Below, one piece after another: positions 1 to 8,045 of a stretch of DNA of 64,000 nt (position 1 is its first letter; each line of letters starts with the position of its first letter). The notes beneath the pieces were generated by a model, which was not told where the DNA came from, did no database searches, and saw only the letters and a program-made list of their open reading frames with translations. A program made the translations under genes and the position numbers. The stretch covers positions 1 to 64,000 of the forward strand of contig JAFDYG010000490.1 of assembly GCA_018267545.1 (NCBI GenBank), in the 5' to 3' direction. Origin of the DNA: Bacteroidota bacterium (GTDB lineage Bacteria > Bacteroidota > Bacteroidia > Chitinophagales > Chitinophagaceae).

Positions 1-495
1 CGCATTGATGGCAATCCCCGCCAGCAGCAGCGTCGCAACCACAGTCTTCCCACCCACTCTCGAGAACCGGAAGACCACTACACTGCTCAGACAGGCTCCA
101 CCGAATGTCGCCAGGTTCAACAGGTAATGCCCCTGCGCACCCTTCATCGGCGCCCAGCTCGCCAGCACGACGATCACCGAGACCGCCGCCAGGCTCGCGC
201 CCGAAGAAATTCCAACCAGCCCCGGATCGACCAGCGGATTGCGAAACAAGCCCTGTAAAGAGGCCCCCGCAATCGCAAGCCCGCCTCCCGTCAAGATGCC
301 CAGACAGATCCGGGGCAGCCGTATCTGCATCAGCACGGCCTCCATCGCCGGAGTGTACGTTCCCTCTCCAACCCGCAAGCCCAGCTGATTCAAAAGAATG
401 GTCAGCACCTGCACCGGCGGAATCCGCATAGCGCCGATCCCGCCAGCCAATACGATGCTACCTATCAATAATAAAATCAATAGTCCCCTCTTCAT
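1..495 (-). CDS. hmuU: Haem ABC transporter permease HmuU, FecCD family (partial, 3' end outside window)
   Basis: The minus strand is open from an ATG at 495 to the window edge (165 codons). It starts MKRGLLILLLIGSIVLAGG, a first membrane span, followed by segments typical of the FecCD permease family: a QIRLPR-like motif (MQIRLPRICLG), GAxLQGLFRNPLVDPGLVG and a GAS run. By family it would form the inner-membrane channel that carries haem or a siderophore into the cytoplasm with an ATPase encoded further downstream, beyond the window. The start codon overlaps the stop of hmuT in an ATGA tetranucleotide (492-495), so the two are probably translationally coupled. Haem as substrate is inferred from hmuY and hmuT; the permease alone could serve iron chelates or cobalamin. 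Confidence 0.9.
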   Translation of the reverse strand, partial: MKRGLLILLLIGSIVLAGGIGAMRIPPVQVLTILLNQLGLRVGEGTYTPAMEAVLMQIRLPRICLGILTGGGLAIAGASLQGLFRNPLVDPGLVGISSGASLAAVSVIVVLASWAPMKGAQGHYLLNLATFGGACLSSVVVFRFSRVGGKTVVATLLLAGIAINA

Positions 496-1307
496 CCCTT
501 GATCTTTTTGCTCAGCTCACCGATCGCCTGTGGCAGCCGCAACCCAAAACCGCTTAGCAGCTCTCCATCCATCGTAACGACCTTCCCCTGTTGTCCCGCA
601 CGCGTCTGTGCAACTCCAGGCACCTTTAGCAAGCCCTCCGTTCCGCCAAGGCTCTTCAGCCCGCTATCGAACAGAAGCAGCACATCCGGATCCGCCGCGA
701 CCAGGGCCTCGGCCGTCAAAGGCCGGAAATCGGCAAAGTCCTTGACGGCATTCTGTCCGCCCGAGAGCTGTATCAGTTTATCGACAGGGGTACCCGTTCC
801 TCCTACCATCATCGTCCCGGCTCCCCTGGCGTAGATAAACAGCACCTTCTTATTATTTTTATCGGCATGTACCGCCGACAGCTGCTGATCGAATTGCTGC
901 TGAACCGCTGTAGCCTTTCCTTCCGTACCCGTCGCCTTCGCCACCTCCTTCAACAAAGCCCTGACTCCCTCTACACTAAGGTCCTGCTTGAGAAACAGCA
1001 CCTTTACCTGCGTCGTCTTTAGCTGTTCCTGCAACGAAGGATTTAGCTGGTTATCCAATCCCAGGACCAGCGTGGGTTGTAGCGACAAGACACCCTCCGC
1101 CGAGATGTTCCGGTTATGACCGACCTTGGGTTTCGACTGTAAAGAAGCCGGGTAGGTGCTCGTAACGTCTACCCCGACAATCTGCTGCTCCAATCCCAGT
1201 GCGCAAAGCATCTCACTGATGGTGCCGTTGAGAGAAACGATACGCTGCTGCGCCCGGAGACCAAATACAATCAGCAACAGGCTGCTGAATAGAATAATTT
1301 TTTTCAT
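492..1307 (-). CDS. hmuT: Haem ABC transporter substrate-binding protein HmuT
   Basis: 271 residues with a cleavable signal peptide (MKKIILFSSLLLIVFGLRAQ) and a periplasmic-binding fold of the BtuF/HmuT type. N-terminal RIVSLNGTISEMLCALG, the GVDVTSTYP segment, a central ISAEGVLSLQPTLVLG, and a C-terminal lobe with RGAGTMMVGGTGTPVD and FGLRLP follow HmuT proteins closely. It should bind haem in the periplasm and hand it to the permease encoded by the overlapping next gene. No Cys lipobox is present, so it is soluble. The operon places it after the HmuY lipoprotein, but 208 bp with a terminator-like hairpin separate the two, so hmuTU may be expressed at a different level from the receptor. Confidence 0.9.
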   Translation of the reverse strand: MKKIILFSSLLLIVFGLRAQQRIVSLNGTISEMLCALGLEQQIVGVDVTSTYPASLQSKPKVGHNRNISAEGVLSLQPTLVLGLDNQLNPSLQEQLKTTQVKVLFLKQDLSVEGVRALLKEVAKATGTEGKATAVQQQFDQQLSAVHADKNNKKVLFIYARGAGTMMVGGTGTPVDKLIQLSGGQNAVKDFADFRPLTAEALVAADPDVLLLFDSGLKSLGGTEGLLKVPGVAQTRAGQQGKVVTMDGELLSGFGLRLPQAIGELSKKIKG

Positions 1308-1386
1308 GCTTATATCTTTTTAATATTGAATCGCGATAAAAAATTTTAGAAAAATTTAATTTTTTATCGCAATACCGCTTATATCT
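1308..1386 (-). repeat. 13-bp inverted repeat bracketed by a 10-bp direct repeat, hmuT leader
   Basis: A perfect 13-bp inverted repeat (GCGATAAAAAATT at 1333-1345 and its complement at 1358-1370, 12-nt loop) ends about 25 bp before the hmuT start. It lies between two copies of GCTTATATCT (1308-1317 and 1377-1386). It could be an RNA leader structure, an operator, or a short insertion with a target duplication. Confidence 0.6.
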
Positions 1387-1414
1387 GCACTTTCGGCCTT
1401 GGGGCCTCAAGTGC

Positions 1415-1435
1415 TTATTGGACTCCGTCCAATAA
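1415..1435 (-). promoter_or_regulatory. 9-bp stem-loop in hmuY-hmuT intergenic region
   Basis: TTATTGGAC at 1415-1423 and its exact complement GTCCAATAA at 1427-1435 form a tight hairpin with a 3-nt loop, directly after the terminator-like hairpin in the direction of transcription. Function unknown. Together with the flanking hairpins it suggests a structured hmuT leader RNA. Confidence 0.4.
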
Positions 1436-1462
1436 AAGCCGGCCCTGTAGAAACAGGGCCGG
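1431..1462 (-). terminator. Terminator or attenuator after hmuY
   Basis: CCGGCCCTGT (1439-1448) pairs perfectly with ACAGGGCCGG (1453-1462) around a 4-nt loop. On the minus strand the stem is followed by CTTTTATT. It lies inside the presumed operon between hmuY and hmuT, so it probably reduces rather than abolishes expression of hmuTU. Confidence 0.65.
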
Positions 1463-1515
1463 GATACTGAAACAATAACATTTACTCGCTTGTTATGCTT
1501 CAGACCAATTGTTAG

Positions 1516-2154
1516 TTATTTTAAAGTATTCAAGTTCGTGCTGCCATCCTGCTGTACCCAATACCGAAAAGTCATGTAGGGAACAGGCGTGGAAAGACTG
1601 GGATTGGCAGGCGCTCCTTTGTACAAACTGATCATCTCCAGCTTGGCGTATTTTCCATTGGCCATCTTGATCACGAGGGTCTTTCCCGTCAGCGGTGTCA
1701 TGATATGCGTCGTGCTATTGTATTGATACCAACCCGGCCAGCTCGCAGAAGGATAGCCATCCATCCCAACCGACCCATTGACATTCGCCGTAGCAGGCAC
1801 TACCTTCACGCTATCGAATGGCTGATTGACTATATACAACGCTCCCTGCGCCGTACCGCCAAAACCCGGACTATTCTGGTTTGTACTATTATTGATCGTA
1901 ACATAGGAGTTATAGATATTCGTAAATGCGATATCCCAGTTGTTCGTCCTCTTCTGCGAAGAGTCTACAGTTGCATTCGTAACAAAGCTGAAATAGATAG
2001 GCTTCGACGTACCACCCGGCGCAGTCGTCAGGTCCCCCGGCAGATCGCTCACCTTAGTCGCTTCCGTATTGACCGGCGTAACCTCTTTATCCTTCTTACA
2101 AGAAACCGCCGCAGCTACCAGGAACACAAAACACAAACTTTTTACCTTTAACAT
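1516..2154 (-). CDS. hmuY: HmuY family haem-binding lipoprotein
   Basis: 212 residues. The start MLKVKSLCFVFLVAAAVSC is a lipoprotein signal with Cys19 as the lipidated residue, followed by a charged KKDKE linker. The body matches the HmuY family (PF14064), with NNWDIAFTNIYNSYV, an Asn-rich stretch, a GALYIVNQPFDSV segment and C-terminal strands containing KYAKLEMISLYKG and MTFRYWVQQDG. HmuY proteins are surface haemophores that pass haem to the partner TonB-dependent receptor. That receptor ends 2 bp before this start, so the pair is one transcription unit. I cannot assign the haem ligands from sequence alone because they differ between family members (His in Porphyromonas, Met in others). 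Confidence 0.9.
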   Translation of the reverse strand: MLKVKSLCFVFLVAAAVSCKKDKEVTPVNTEATKVSDLPGDLTTAPGGTSKPIYFSFVTNATVDSSQKRTNNWDIAFTNIYNSYVTINNSTNQNSPGFGGTAQGALYIVNQPFDSVKVVPATANVNGSVGMDGYPSASWPGWYQYNSTTHIMTPLTGKTLVIKMANGKYAKLEMISLYKGAPANPSLSTPVPYMTFRYWVQQDGSTNLNTLK

Positions 2155-2156
2155 AT

Positions 2157-4175
2157 TTATTGATTTTTATTTTTTTCCCCCAATTGGGCGGAGCGCAATT
2201 TCTTCTCATTAAATGTCCATCTAACGCCCGCCGTAATCTGCCTCCCCATCTGTCCCGTCACCAATTCATTCGCATATCCCGCCACATTATCAACCCCCGC
2301 CTGTATCGACAGCCTCTTCTTCCAAACCTCCTTCTCCACGCTAAAAGAAACAATCCCATACCCCGGCGCAAACTGATCGTGACTATCGATATATCCATTC
2401 CCATTCGTATCGTTGAGTCCCGCCCGGCTGAGATAGTTGAACCGCGCACTAGCCCTCAAACCCCAAACCGGCGCATAATAAAACAACCGGATATTCGCTT
2501 GATGCCTCGACCGCTGCGCCAGCCCGAAATAGTCCTTCCCCTTGACCGAATCGGCGACGGCCCGGTCCTTTGCATAAAGCAGCTGATAGCCCGCCTGCAC
2601 TTCAAGCCCACGGCCGACCTGCCAACGCCCGGAGAACTCCATCCCTTCGGTAAATACTTTTGAAACGTTCTTATACGAATAGACAAACCAGCCATTCGTC
2701 TTGGCCGCTATCGGTATCGACTGGATCAGGTTTTGTATCGAATTGTAAAAGAAATTCCACTCCAACCTTATCGCAGGCACCGGTTTGTATACCCAACCCG
2801 CATTATAGGACCAGGAACGCTCCGCTTTGAGATCGGCCGCCTGTATCGCCGCAGGATAGACTTCCGTAATCTGCCCCGCTTCCTGCAAAGCTTCGAGCGC
2901 CCCCTTCTTAACTTCCTCCGTCCCCAATACGGTATAACCCACCTGCGGATTGGTAAACGTGAGGTAGAGCTGCCGGAAATCGGGAGCCTTGAATCCTCGT
3001 CCTATCGACGCCTTGAAAGAGACCCGTTTATTGACGTGATATTGCGCCGCCAGCTTGGGGCTGAGCTGACTTCCATACACGTTGTGCAAGTCGCCACGCA
3101 ACCCGCCGGTGATATTCCAGTTCCCCGGATTGTACTGCTGCTGAAGATAAAGAAACCCACTCTGCATGGCCTGCCGCCCCGGATAACGGCTGGCGACCAC
3201 CGACTCCAAATTCCCACCCGCTCCTGCCGTAAACAAAAGCTCCCGGTTGATCGCATAGTCGTGCTGCCATTCCAGCCGGTGCAGCATTTGATGAAAGAAG
3301 CCGCTGTCCGTATTATAGCTGCTCAGATAGTATTCCAGCCGGCTATTCCATTTCTTTGTATAGGCATATCGCCAGGCCGCCGAAGCATTCACGTCGTTTT
3401 CACGCGTGGTATATAAGTTGTGCTGATTCCGGTAAGCCCACCTCCCCGACACGCTCATCGAGCTTCGGTCCGAAAACCGGTAGTTCAGCCTTCCTTGTAA
3501 TGTCGTGCTAAAATAAGGCGGAAGCGCCGGGCCATATTGTCCTGGCAAAGTATAGCCATCCGTCCGGTAATAATTCCCTAGCCACTGGATATCCCCCTTC
3601 CTGTTCTTCAGAATAAAATCCCCATTGGCAGTCACGTCCGCCATCCCATAGCTCCCACCCCTCGCCAGGATCTCGCCCTTCGTTGACTCCGCCGCCCCCG
3701 TAGACCCCGCCCCTCCCGTCGTGATGATATTGACGACTCCGGCCAACGCCTCGCTGCCATATAAAGAAGAAGAAGCCCCTTTTATAATTTCAATCCTTTC
3801 GATATTCCCTACCGTCACCCTACCCAAGTCCAGCTTCCCAGTCAAACGCCCGATCAGCGGCTGTCCGTCGATCAGGATCAGCGTATAGTCGGCGTCCAGC
3901 CCCTGAAGCTGCAAGCCGCTTCCATGCTCATCGTTTGCAATAGTCATCCCCGTCTGCTCCCGCAGTATATCGATCAGTCGCCTGGACTGCATGTTCTGAA
4001 TGGAATGCTTGGATATGACCGTCACCGCAACCGGCAGGCTGTCCTGCTGTCTCGAGGTCCGGGATGCCGTCACGACGATCTCCGCCAGGGAAGAACTTAC
4101 CCGGGGAGTATCGACTTGCGCATACGTTATCCGTAGCACGCAAAATAGCATGACAGTCAACCCTGCTGATTTCAT
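2157..4175 (-). CDS. TonB-dependent haem receptor, HmuR-like
   Basis: 672 residues with a signal peptide ending near YA at 18-19. Around residues 30-150 lies a plug domain: LAEIVVTASR (TonB-box region), LRQQTGM-like DILREQTGM, LQGLDADYTLILIDGQPLIGR and IERIEIIKGASSSLYGSEALAGVVNIIT. The remainder is a 22-strand barrel of aromatic-rich beta hairpins, ending in an antiparallel strand before a short charged tail. It is shorter than SusC proteins and has no carboxypeptidase-like or STN domain, which fits iron or haem receptors. The next gene is hmuY, 2 bp away, so haem is the likely ligand. A -7-like box lies 75 bp upstream. A cobalamin or siderophore ligand is less likely but not excluded. Confidence 0.88.
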   Translation of the reverse strand: MKSAGLTVMLFCVLRITYAQVDTPRVSSSLAEIVVTASRTSRQQDSLPVAVTVISKHSIQNMQSRRLIDILREQTGMTIANDEHGSGLQLQGLDADYTLILIDGQPLIGRLTGKLDLGRVTVGNIERIEIIKGASSSLYGSEALAGVVNIITTGGAGSTGAAESTKGEILARGGSYGMADVTANGDFILKNRKGDIQWLGNYYRTDGYTLPGQYGPALPPYFSTTLQGRLNYRFSDRSSMSVSGRWAYRNQHNLYTTRENDVNASAAWRYAYTKKWNSRLEYYLSSYNTDSGFFHQMLHRLEWQHDYAINRELLFTAGAGGNLESVVASRYPGRQAMQSGFLYLQQQYNPGNWNITGGLRGDLHNVYGSQLSPKLAAQYHVNKRVSFKASIGRGFKAPDFRQLYLTFTNPQVGYTVLGTEEVKKGALEALQEAGQITEVYPAAIQAADLKAERSWSYNAGWVYKPVPAIRLEWNFFYNSIQNLIQSIPIAAKTNGWFVYSYKNVSKVFTEGMEFSGRWQVGRGLEVQAGYQLLYAKDRAVADSVKGKDYFGLAQRSRHQANIRLFYYAPVWGLRASARFNYLSRAGLNDTNGNGYIDSHDQFAPGYGIVSFSVEKEVWKKRLSIQAGVDNVAGYANELVTGQMGRQITAGVRWTFNEKKLRSAQLGEKNKNQ

Positions 4176-4249
4176 TGATTGTGCAGTTAAGAGAATAAAA
4201 ATGCTGAAGCCGCACCTGGTCGTGGTGCAGAAGGCGAGTAAATGTGATG

Positions 4250-4257
4250 CAAACTTA
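4250..4257 (-). promoter_or_regulatory. Bacteroidota -7 box (TAAGTTTG) for haem operon
   Basis: Minus-strand TAAGTTTG fits TAnnTTTG and lies 75 bp upstream of the receptor start. A GCAATTTGC dyad (4264-4272) sits immediately upstream. No clear -33 TTTG is visible at the expected distance. Confidence 0.4.
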
Positions 4258-4369
4258 CAAGGTGCAATTTGCCTCCGTTTACTACATCAGGAAAACGAAT
4301 TTCGAAAGCAGGAAAAGCCCCCTTTCCTACCCGGAGCCTTTCCTAAATTGCTATAAAATCAGACTTAGC

Positions 4370-4693
4370 ATGTGCCAATTCAAAAGTTGCTATGCCGGTG
4401 AGAACGGCTATATTGTCCGCTGTGAAGACTGCCAGCACTTCCAGGTAGGCTTTGGAACTACTGTCCTTACACTCAACGCCTACGACTTCCAGGCCTTCCT
4501 GGGAATCGTGGCCTATAAGAAGGAAAACCATCAACCCATCCACGATCCCAACACCCGGTCCATCGTCCTGCCCACTCCCTGCAGTACGGTACACCTCATC
4601 TTTAGCGAAAATGAGCTCGCAGACCTCCACATCATGCTACAGGAAGCCGACAACGAGCTCCGCACGCAAGAAATGCTCAGACTTTTTAAATAA
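4370..4693 (+). CDS. DUF6686-like small Cys-rich protein
   Basis: 107 residues from the ATG at 4370. An in-frame start at 4244 would add 42 residues of low-complexity sequence across the promoter region, so I prefer the later start MCQFKSC. It has four Cys near the N-terminus (C2, C7, C18, C21, the last two as CEDC), an aromatic-glycine strand (HFQVGFGTTVLTLN), a middle helix and a C-terminal SENELADLHIMLQEAD helix. I recognise it as the DUF6686 type of Bacteroidota, whose function is unknown. It is divergent from the haem receptor with 194 bp between them. The paired Cys could bind a metal or Fe-S cluster; that is inference. Confidence 0.8.
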   Translation: MCQFKSCYAGENGYIVRCEDCQHFQVGFGTTVLTLNAYDFQAFLGIVAYKKENHQPIHDPNTRSIVLPTPCSTVHLIFSENELADLHIMLQEADNELRTQEMLRLFK

Positions 4694-4725
4694 AAAGGGC
4701 GGCCCTTCGCCGCCCCGGTTTTATA
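4691..4725. terminator. Bidirectional terminator between convergent genes
   Basis: GGGCGGC (4697-4703) and GCCGCCC (4709-4715) enclose a 5-nt loop. The plus side continues GGTTTTAT and the minus side TTTTTATTT, so it can serve both the DUF6686 gene and the gene ending at 4739. Confidence 0.8.
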
Positions 4726-4738
4726 TCTTTCCCCCGCC

Positions 4739-5620
4739 CTACCAGCTTATATCCATCACATTGACGTTCTGCCTGCGGGAAGAGGTTACGGCTATTCCTT
4801 GGGAAAGCGAAGACAAAAAATGAAAGCCTTCCAGCTCGTCACCCCGGTCAAAGTTATCGACGACCTTGACGACCTCAGCCTTCCCCGACTCCAGCGACTT
4901 CTTCAAGTCCACAAAGGAGAACTGCCATTTCCGGCCCTCGATCTGATTCTGTATCAGAACGAGCAAGCCCTTCTCTGGAATCCACTGCATATTCTGCACC
5001 CAGGGACCACAGGTGAATTTCTTATAGAGCACCCCTTTTTCGCTGGTCTTGTGCGCGTGCTCCAACGCAGCCGGGTCATACAGCCTCACCTCGTTGGCCT
5101 TGTTGCCATAATCGGCCGTAGCTACATACCATTTGTGGTTGTATTCTACATATTCCGGACGCGTACCCTGGATACAGGCATCATCATCGATCACGTTCAG
5201 AAGATTACCGTTGTCCAGCGTCCCCGTCTTTTGCAAGCCAGCCCAGTTGATACAATAGATGGTCGTCCTCCATGTGTTCAAAGCCTTATTCAAAACGACA
5301 CTGCTGCCCATAAAGATCGGCAGCTTGCCATGAACAGCCAGCCCCGTAGGATGACCGATCACGTCCGTATCGTTTAGGGTAAGCTTGTATTCATGACCTG
5401 TATACTGAAGAGAGTCTCCCTTCCATTCGAATTCCCTGACCATCCCCACCTCCCGGTCTCCATACAAATACGCCTTTCCATTCAACCAGGAAACACCCTG
5501 GCAGGCGCCTAAAGAATCGACCGTAAAAGAACGTGTTAACGTCATGTCGGGCTTGTCTTGATAAAGAGCAACGGGTGCTGCGCTAAGTCCTGTCAGGAGG
5601 AGTAGTAGTAAAAATCTCAT
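4739..5620 (-). CDS. Secreted protein of unknown function, possibly beta-propeller
   Basis: 293 residues. The N-terminus MRFLLLLLLTGLSAAPVA is a signal peptide. The mature part is a series of short beta-type segments with repeated aromatic-Gly-Asp turns (GVSWLNGKAYLYGDRE, HPTGLAVHGKLPIFMG, RPEYVEYNHKWYVATADYG, WVQNMQWIPEKGLLVLIQN, GFHFLSSLSQGIAVTSS), which resembles a secreted propeller of the SMP-30 or esterase-like-phytase kind. I see no catalytic motif I can name. It stands alone: convergent with the DUF6686 gene across a bidirectional terminator and divergent from the DUF218 gene. Function unassigned. Confidence 0.75.
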   Translation of the reverse strand: MRFLLLLLLTGLSAAPVALYQDKPDMTLTRSFTVDSLGACQGVSWLNGKAYLYGDREVGMVREFEWKGDSLQYTGHEYKLTLNDTDVIGHPTGLAVHGKLPIFMGSSVVLNKALNTWRTTIYCINWAGLQKTGTLDNGNLLNVIDDDACIQGTRPEYVEYNHKWYVATADYGNKANEVRLYDPAALEHAHKTSEKGVLYKKFTCGPWVQNMQWIPEKGLLVLIQNQIEGRKWQFSFVDLKKSLESGKAEVVKVVDNFDRGDELEGFHFLSSLSQGIAVTSSRRQNVNVMDISW

Positions 5621-5627
5621 AAGTTTG
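5620..5627 (+). promoter_or_regulatory. Possible -7 box (TAAGTTTG) for DUF218 gene
   Basis: TAAGTTTG fits TAnnTTTG and begins at the first base of the divergent gene, which would give the DUF218 gene a 5' leader of about 65 nt. No -33 element is obvious. Confidence 0.35.
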
Positions 5628-5695
5628 CAACATTACCCCATTTTTCCGCCGCGACTCCTATCGCCATTATTATGATTTGATTAATTATTAAAAAT

Positions 5696-7045
5696 ATGAC
5701 ACGCTTATTCTGGAAATTTATCCCGGCCATCGCGCTTTCTTCCGTTTTGCAATCCCCCCTCTTCGCCCAGCCCGGTATGCTCGACTATCCCGGCTCCCCC
5801 TCTCTGAAGCCGAGTACCACCAAGACTTTCAAATCCGGCCCCGGCAACGGCTACCAAAGAAGCTATCAGTTCGTTCATTCGGCAAACCTGGTCGCGGATA
5901 AGAACTTTTATTGGTTGACCGTCATCGACGCGACTCCCGCGGTCCAAAAGCTGATTACCGGCGACCCGACCTTCCGCACCATCCACGACCGAAGGCTAGC
6001 CCTCCTGAAAAGCCATGCTTCCGACACTTGCAGCTGGGCCTCTTCTCTAGTAACCGACTTCCGCTATACTTTAGCAGATTCCACCGAAATCTCCACCACT
6101 TTACAAACCCTGTATAGAAATAACAAGACTTCCTTCGACGCCCTGGTCGACAATCACCTGCGGCCCTCCGGCTATTACGAACGTTGGATCGCCCTCAACA
6201 ACGAAGACCTCCTCCTCCATGCCTGGGGACAAACCGTCGTAGGCATCAATTATATCATCGACCAGTTTGGCCTGGGTAAGAAGATGCGCTACCCACTCAT
6301 CGACTCCGCCAGCTACGACGTAGACAGCCGCTACTACCGCACCGTGCTAAAAGACCTCTTCGCCTATCTTGGCGAACAGGAAGCCGGCATGACTACCTTC
6401 TACCATCCCTCTCTGGCCGTCGCACTCCAATTGATGGATGTCAACGACCGGGACGAGCCCGCCCGCTTCGAACCCATGGAAACCACCGAGAACCAGGCCG
6501 CAATACAAAAAATAGGTCGTATCGATTGGAACAAATACAAATACGCCACCATCGTTATCCCTGGAAACGGCCCCGTGCTGACCTCCACCCCCATCAGCCC
6601 TGACAATAAGCTACACTGTTCCATCGCAGCCATGCGTTATAAAAACAACTGGGCGCCCTTTATCATCGTTAGCGGTGGCTATTGCTACCCTTTCCGTGGC
6701 CCCTATTGCGAAGCCATCGAGATGAAGAAGTTCCTGATGACCCGATTCGGCATACCGGCCTACGCCATCATCATCGATCCACATGCCCGGCACACCACGA
6801 CCAATATCAGAAATGCCGACCGCCTGATGATTCGTTATGGCATTCCCATCACCAAACAATCCGTCTTTGTCACGACCCAATCCCAAACCAGCTATTCCGC
6901 CGCCGCCACTTTCGACCAACGCAACCTTCGCGAGCTAGGCTATCTCCCTTACCGGGACAAGCAACAGATCTCCATACACGATATTACTTTCTACCCCGTA
7001 ATGGAATCCCTGCATATGGACCCATACGATCCGCTTGATCCGTAA
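5696..7045 (+). CDS. Exported DUF218 domain protein (YdcF/SanA-like)
   Basis: 449 residues with a signal peptide ending at LFAQ. Residues 30-270 are a helical region without a recognised family. Residues about 280-420 form a DUF218 domain: YATIVIPGNGP, FIIVSGGYCYP, EAIEMKKFLMTRFGIPAYAIIIDPHARHTTTN and SVFVTTQSQTSYS follow the order seen in YdcF, SanA and ElyC. DUF218 proteins bind nucleotides or act in envelope and peptidoglycan precursor homeostasis, but no reaction is firmly established. The domain here is exported and preceded by a large N-terminal extension, unlike the short E. coli proteins. The GH18 gene follows after 34 bp and may be co-transcribed. Confidence 0.8.
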   Translation: MTRLFWKFIPAIALSSVLQSPLFAQPGMLDYPGSPSLKPSTTKTFKSGPGNGYQRSYQFVHSANLVADKNFYWLTVIDATPAVQKLITGDPTFRTIHDRRLALLKSHASDTCSWASSLVTDFRYTLADSTEISTTLQTLYRNNKTSFDALVDNHLRPSGYYERWIALNNEDLLLHAWGQTVVGINYIIDQFGLGKKMRYPLIDSASYDVDSRYYRTVLKDLFAYLGEQEAGMTTFYHPSLAVALQLMDVNDRDEPARFEPMETTENQAAIQKIGRIDWNKYKYATIVIPGNGPVLTSTPISPDNKLHCSIAAMRYKNNWAPFIIVSGGYCYPFRGPYCEAIEMKKFLMTRFGIPAYAIIIDPHARHTTTNIRNADRLMIRYGIPITKQSVFVTTQSQTSYSAAATFDQRNLRELGYLPYRDKQQISIHDITFYPVMESLHMDPYDPLDP

Positions 7046-7079
7046 TTTTTGAATACCTTGATCCTATTAAAACCATTGT

Positions 7080-8015
7080 ATGAAAAGAACGAACCTATCC
7101 GCAACGATTGCTTGCCTGTTACTGCTGTCGGCCTGCACCCGCTATGACCGCCAGAATTCCATCCAGCCTACACTGCCCACTACGACCAATGCACAGCTCG
7201 CACCCAATGGAACAGCACTGACCACACCCTTTACGACCGCCTATGTGGAAGTCAACTCCAACAGCTTTCACAATCCCGGTTGCTATACTTATGGCAGCCC
7301 GGCAAAACAGGTGTTTAGCTTCGCCGTTATCTTCGCCGCCAATATCAACCTGGGCAGTAATGGCAAACCCGTCCTCTTCTTCAACCCCCAGGTACAAAGC
7401 ACACTCAATTCGGGCAACGTCGCCTATCTAAAATCCCTGGGGATCAAAGTCCTGCTGGACGTGCTCGGCAACCACCAGAACGCAGGCTGGGGCTGCTTCA
7501 CTACCTACGCCTCTGCCGACAGTTTCGCCATCCAATGCGCCAACGCCGTAACACAATACGGCCTCGACGGTATCGACATCGACGACGAGTATTCTACCTG
7601 CACTACCAACGGCAGTTCACTGATCCTGGCGCTGACCGCCCTTCGCACCCGCCTGGGTACTTCCAAATACATCACGAAGGCCCTCTTCAACGACATCCAG
7701 TATTTCAGCGCCACCTTCAACGGCAAGAAGGCGGGAGACATCCTCGACTACGGCTGGGAGATGACCTACGGCGCCACCAATTATTCCTCCAGGCTCCAAC
7801 CCTATGTCAACGCCGGCATGGCCAAAACCAAGCTGAGCATTGGCGTCGACATCAACGGCTCCGATCAAACCACCGCCTCTCAATTCGTCAAGAACAATGG
7901 CTATGCAGGTATTATGACCTATAACATTAGCAAGACATCTCAGACTAATCTATCCAAAGTCACCAACGTGCTGTTCACAAAACCAACAACCGTAACAGCC
8001 AACTGTCTCCAATAA
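7080..8015 (+). CDS. GH18 endo-beta-N-acetylglucosaminidase-like lipoprotein
   Basis: 311 residues. MKRTNLSATIACLLLLSAC is a lipoprotein signal with Cys19 lipidated. A Thr/Pro-rich linker leads to a TIM barrel: TTAYVEVNSNSF, FSFAVIFAANINL, YLKSLGIKVLLDVLGNH, the catalytic motif DGIDIDDEY (residues 163-171, Glu170 as the acid) and DYGWEMTYGATN. The double Asp before Glu in LDGIDIDDEY is characteristic of Endo F/H-type GH18 enzymes that cut the chitobiose core of N-glycans, rather than of classical chitinases. It would sit on the cell surface or in the periplasm. It ends at a strong terminator. A link to the glycan locus at 44-61 kb is plausible but the genes are far apart. Confidence 0.85.
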   Translation: MKRTNLSATIACLLLLSACTRYDRQNSIQPTLPTTTNAQLAPNGTALTTPFTTAYVEVNSNSFHNPGCYTYGSPAKQVFSFAVIFAANINLGSNGKPVLFFNPQVQSTLNSGNVAYLKSLGIKVLLDVLGNHQNAGWGCFTTYASADSFAIQCANAVTQYGLDGIDIDDEYSTCTTNGSSLILALTALRTRLGTSKYITKALFNDIQYFSATFNGKKAGDILDYGWEMTYGATNYSSRLQPYVNAGMAKTKLSIGVDINGSDQTTASQFVKNNGYAGIMTYNISKTSQTNLSKVTNVLFTKPTTVTANCLQ

Positions 8016-8045
8016 AAAAATGCCCCGCTCGGCGGGGCATTTTTC
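8014..8045. terminator. Bidirectional terminator between GH18 and S53 genes
   Basis: ATGCCCCGC (8020-8028) pairs with GCGGGGCAT (8032-8040) around a TCG loop, flanked by A7 on one side and T5 on the other. It can stop transcription from both convergent genes. Confidence 0.9.

Noticed and set aside
4244-4369. Upstream start for the DUF6686 gene
   Set aside because: The added 42 residues lie in the promoter region of the divergent haem operon and do not look like the conserved N-terminus of the family.
4176-4369. Riboswitch (cobalamin or haem-type) upstream of the receptor
   Set aside because: The region has only a weak GCACC/GGTGC hairpin and no conserved B12-box-like sequence I can recognise.
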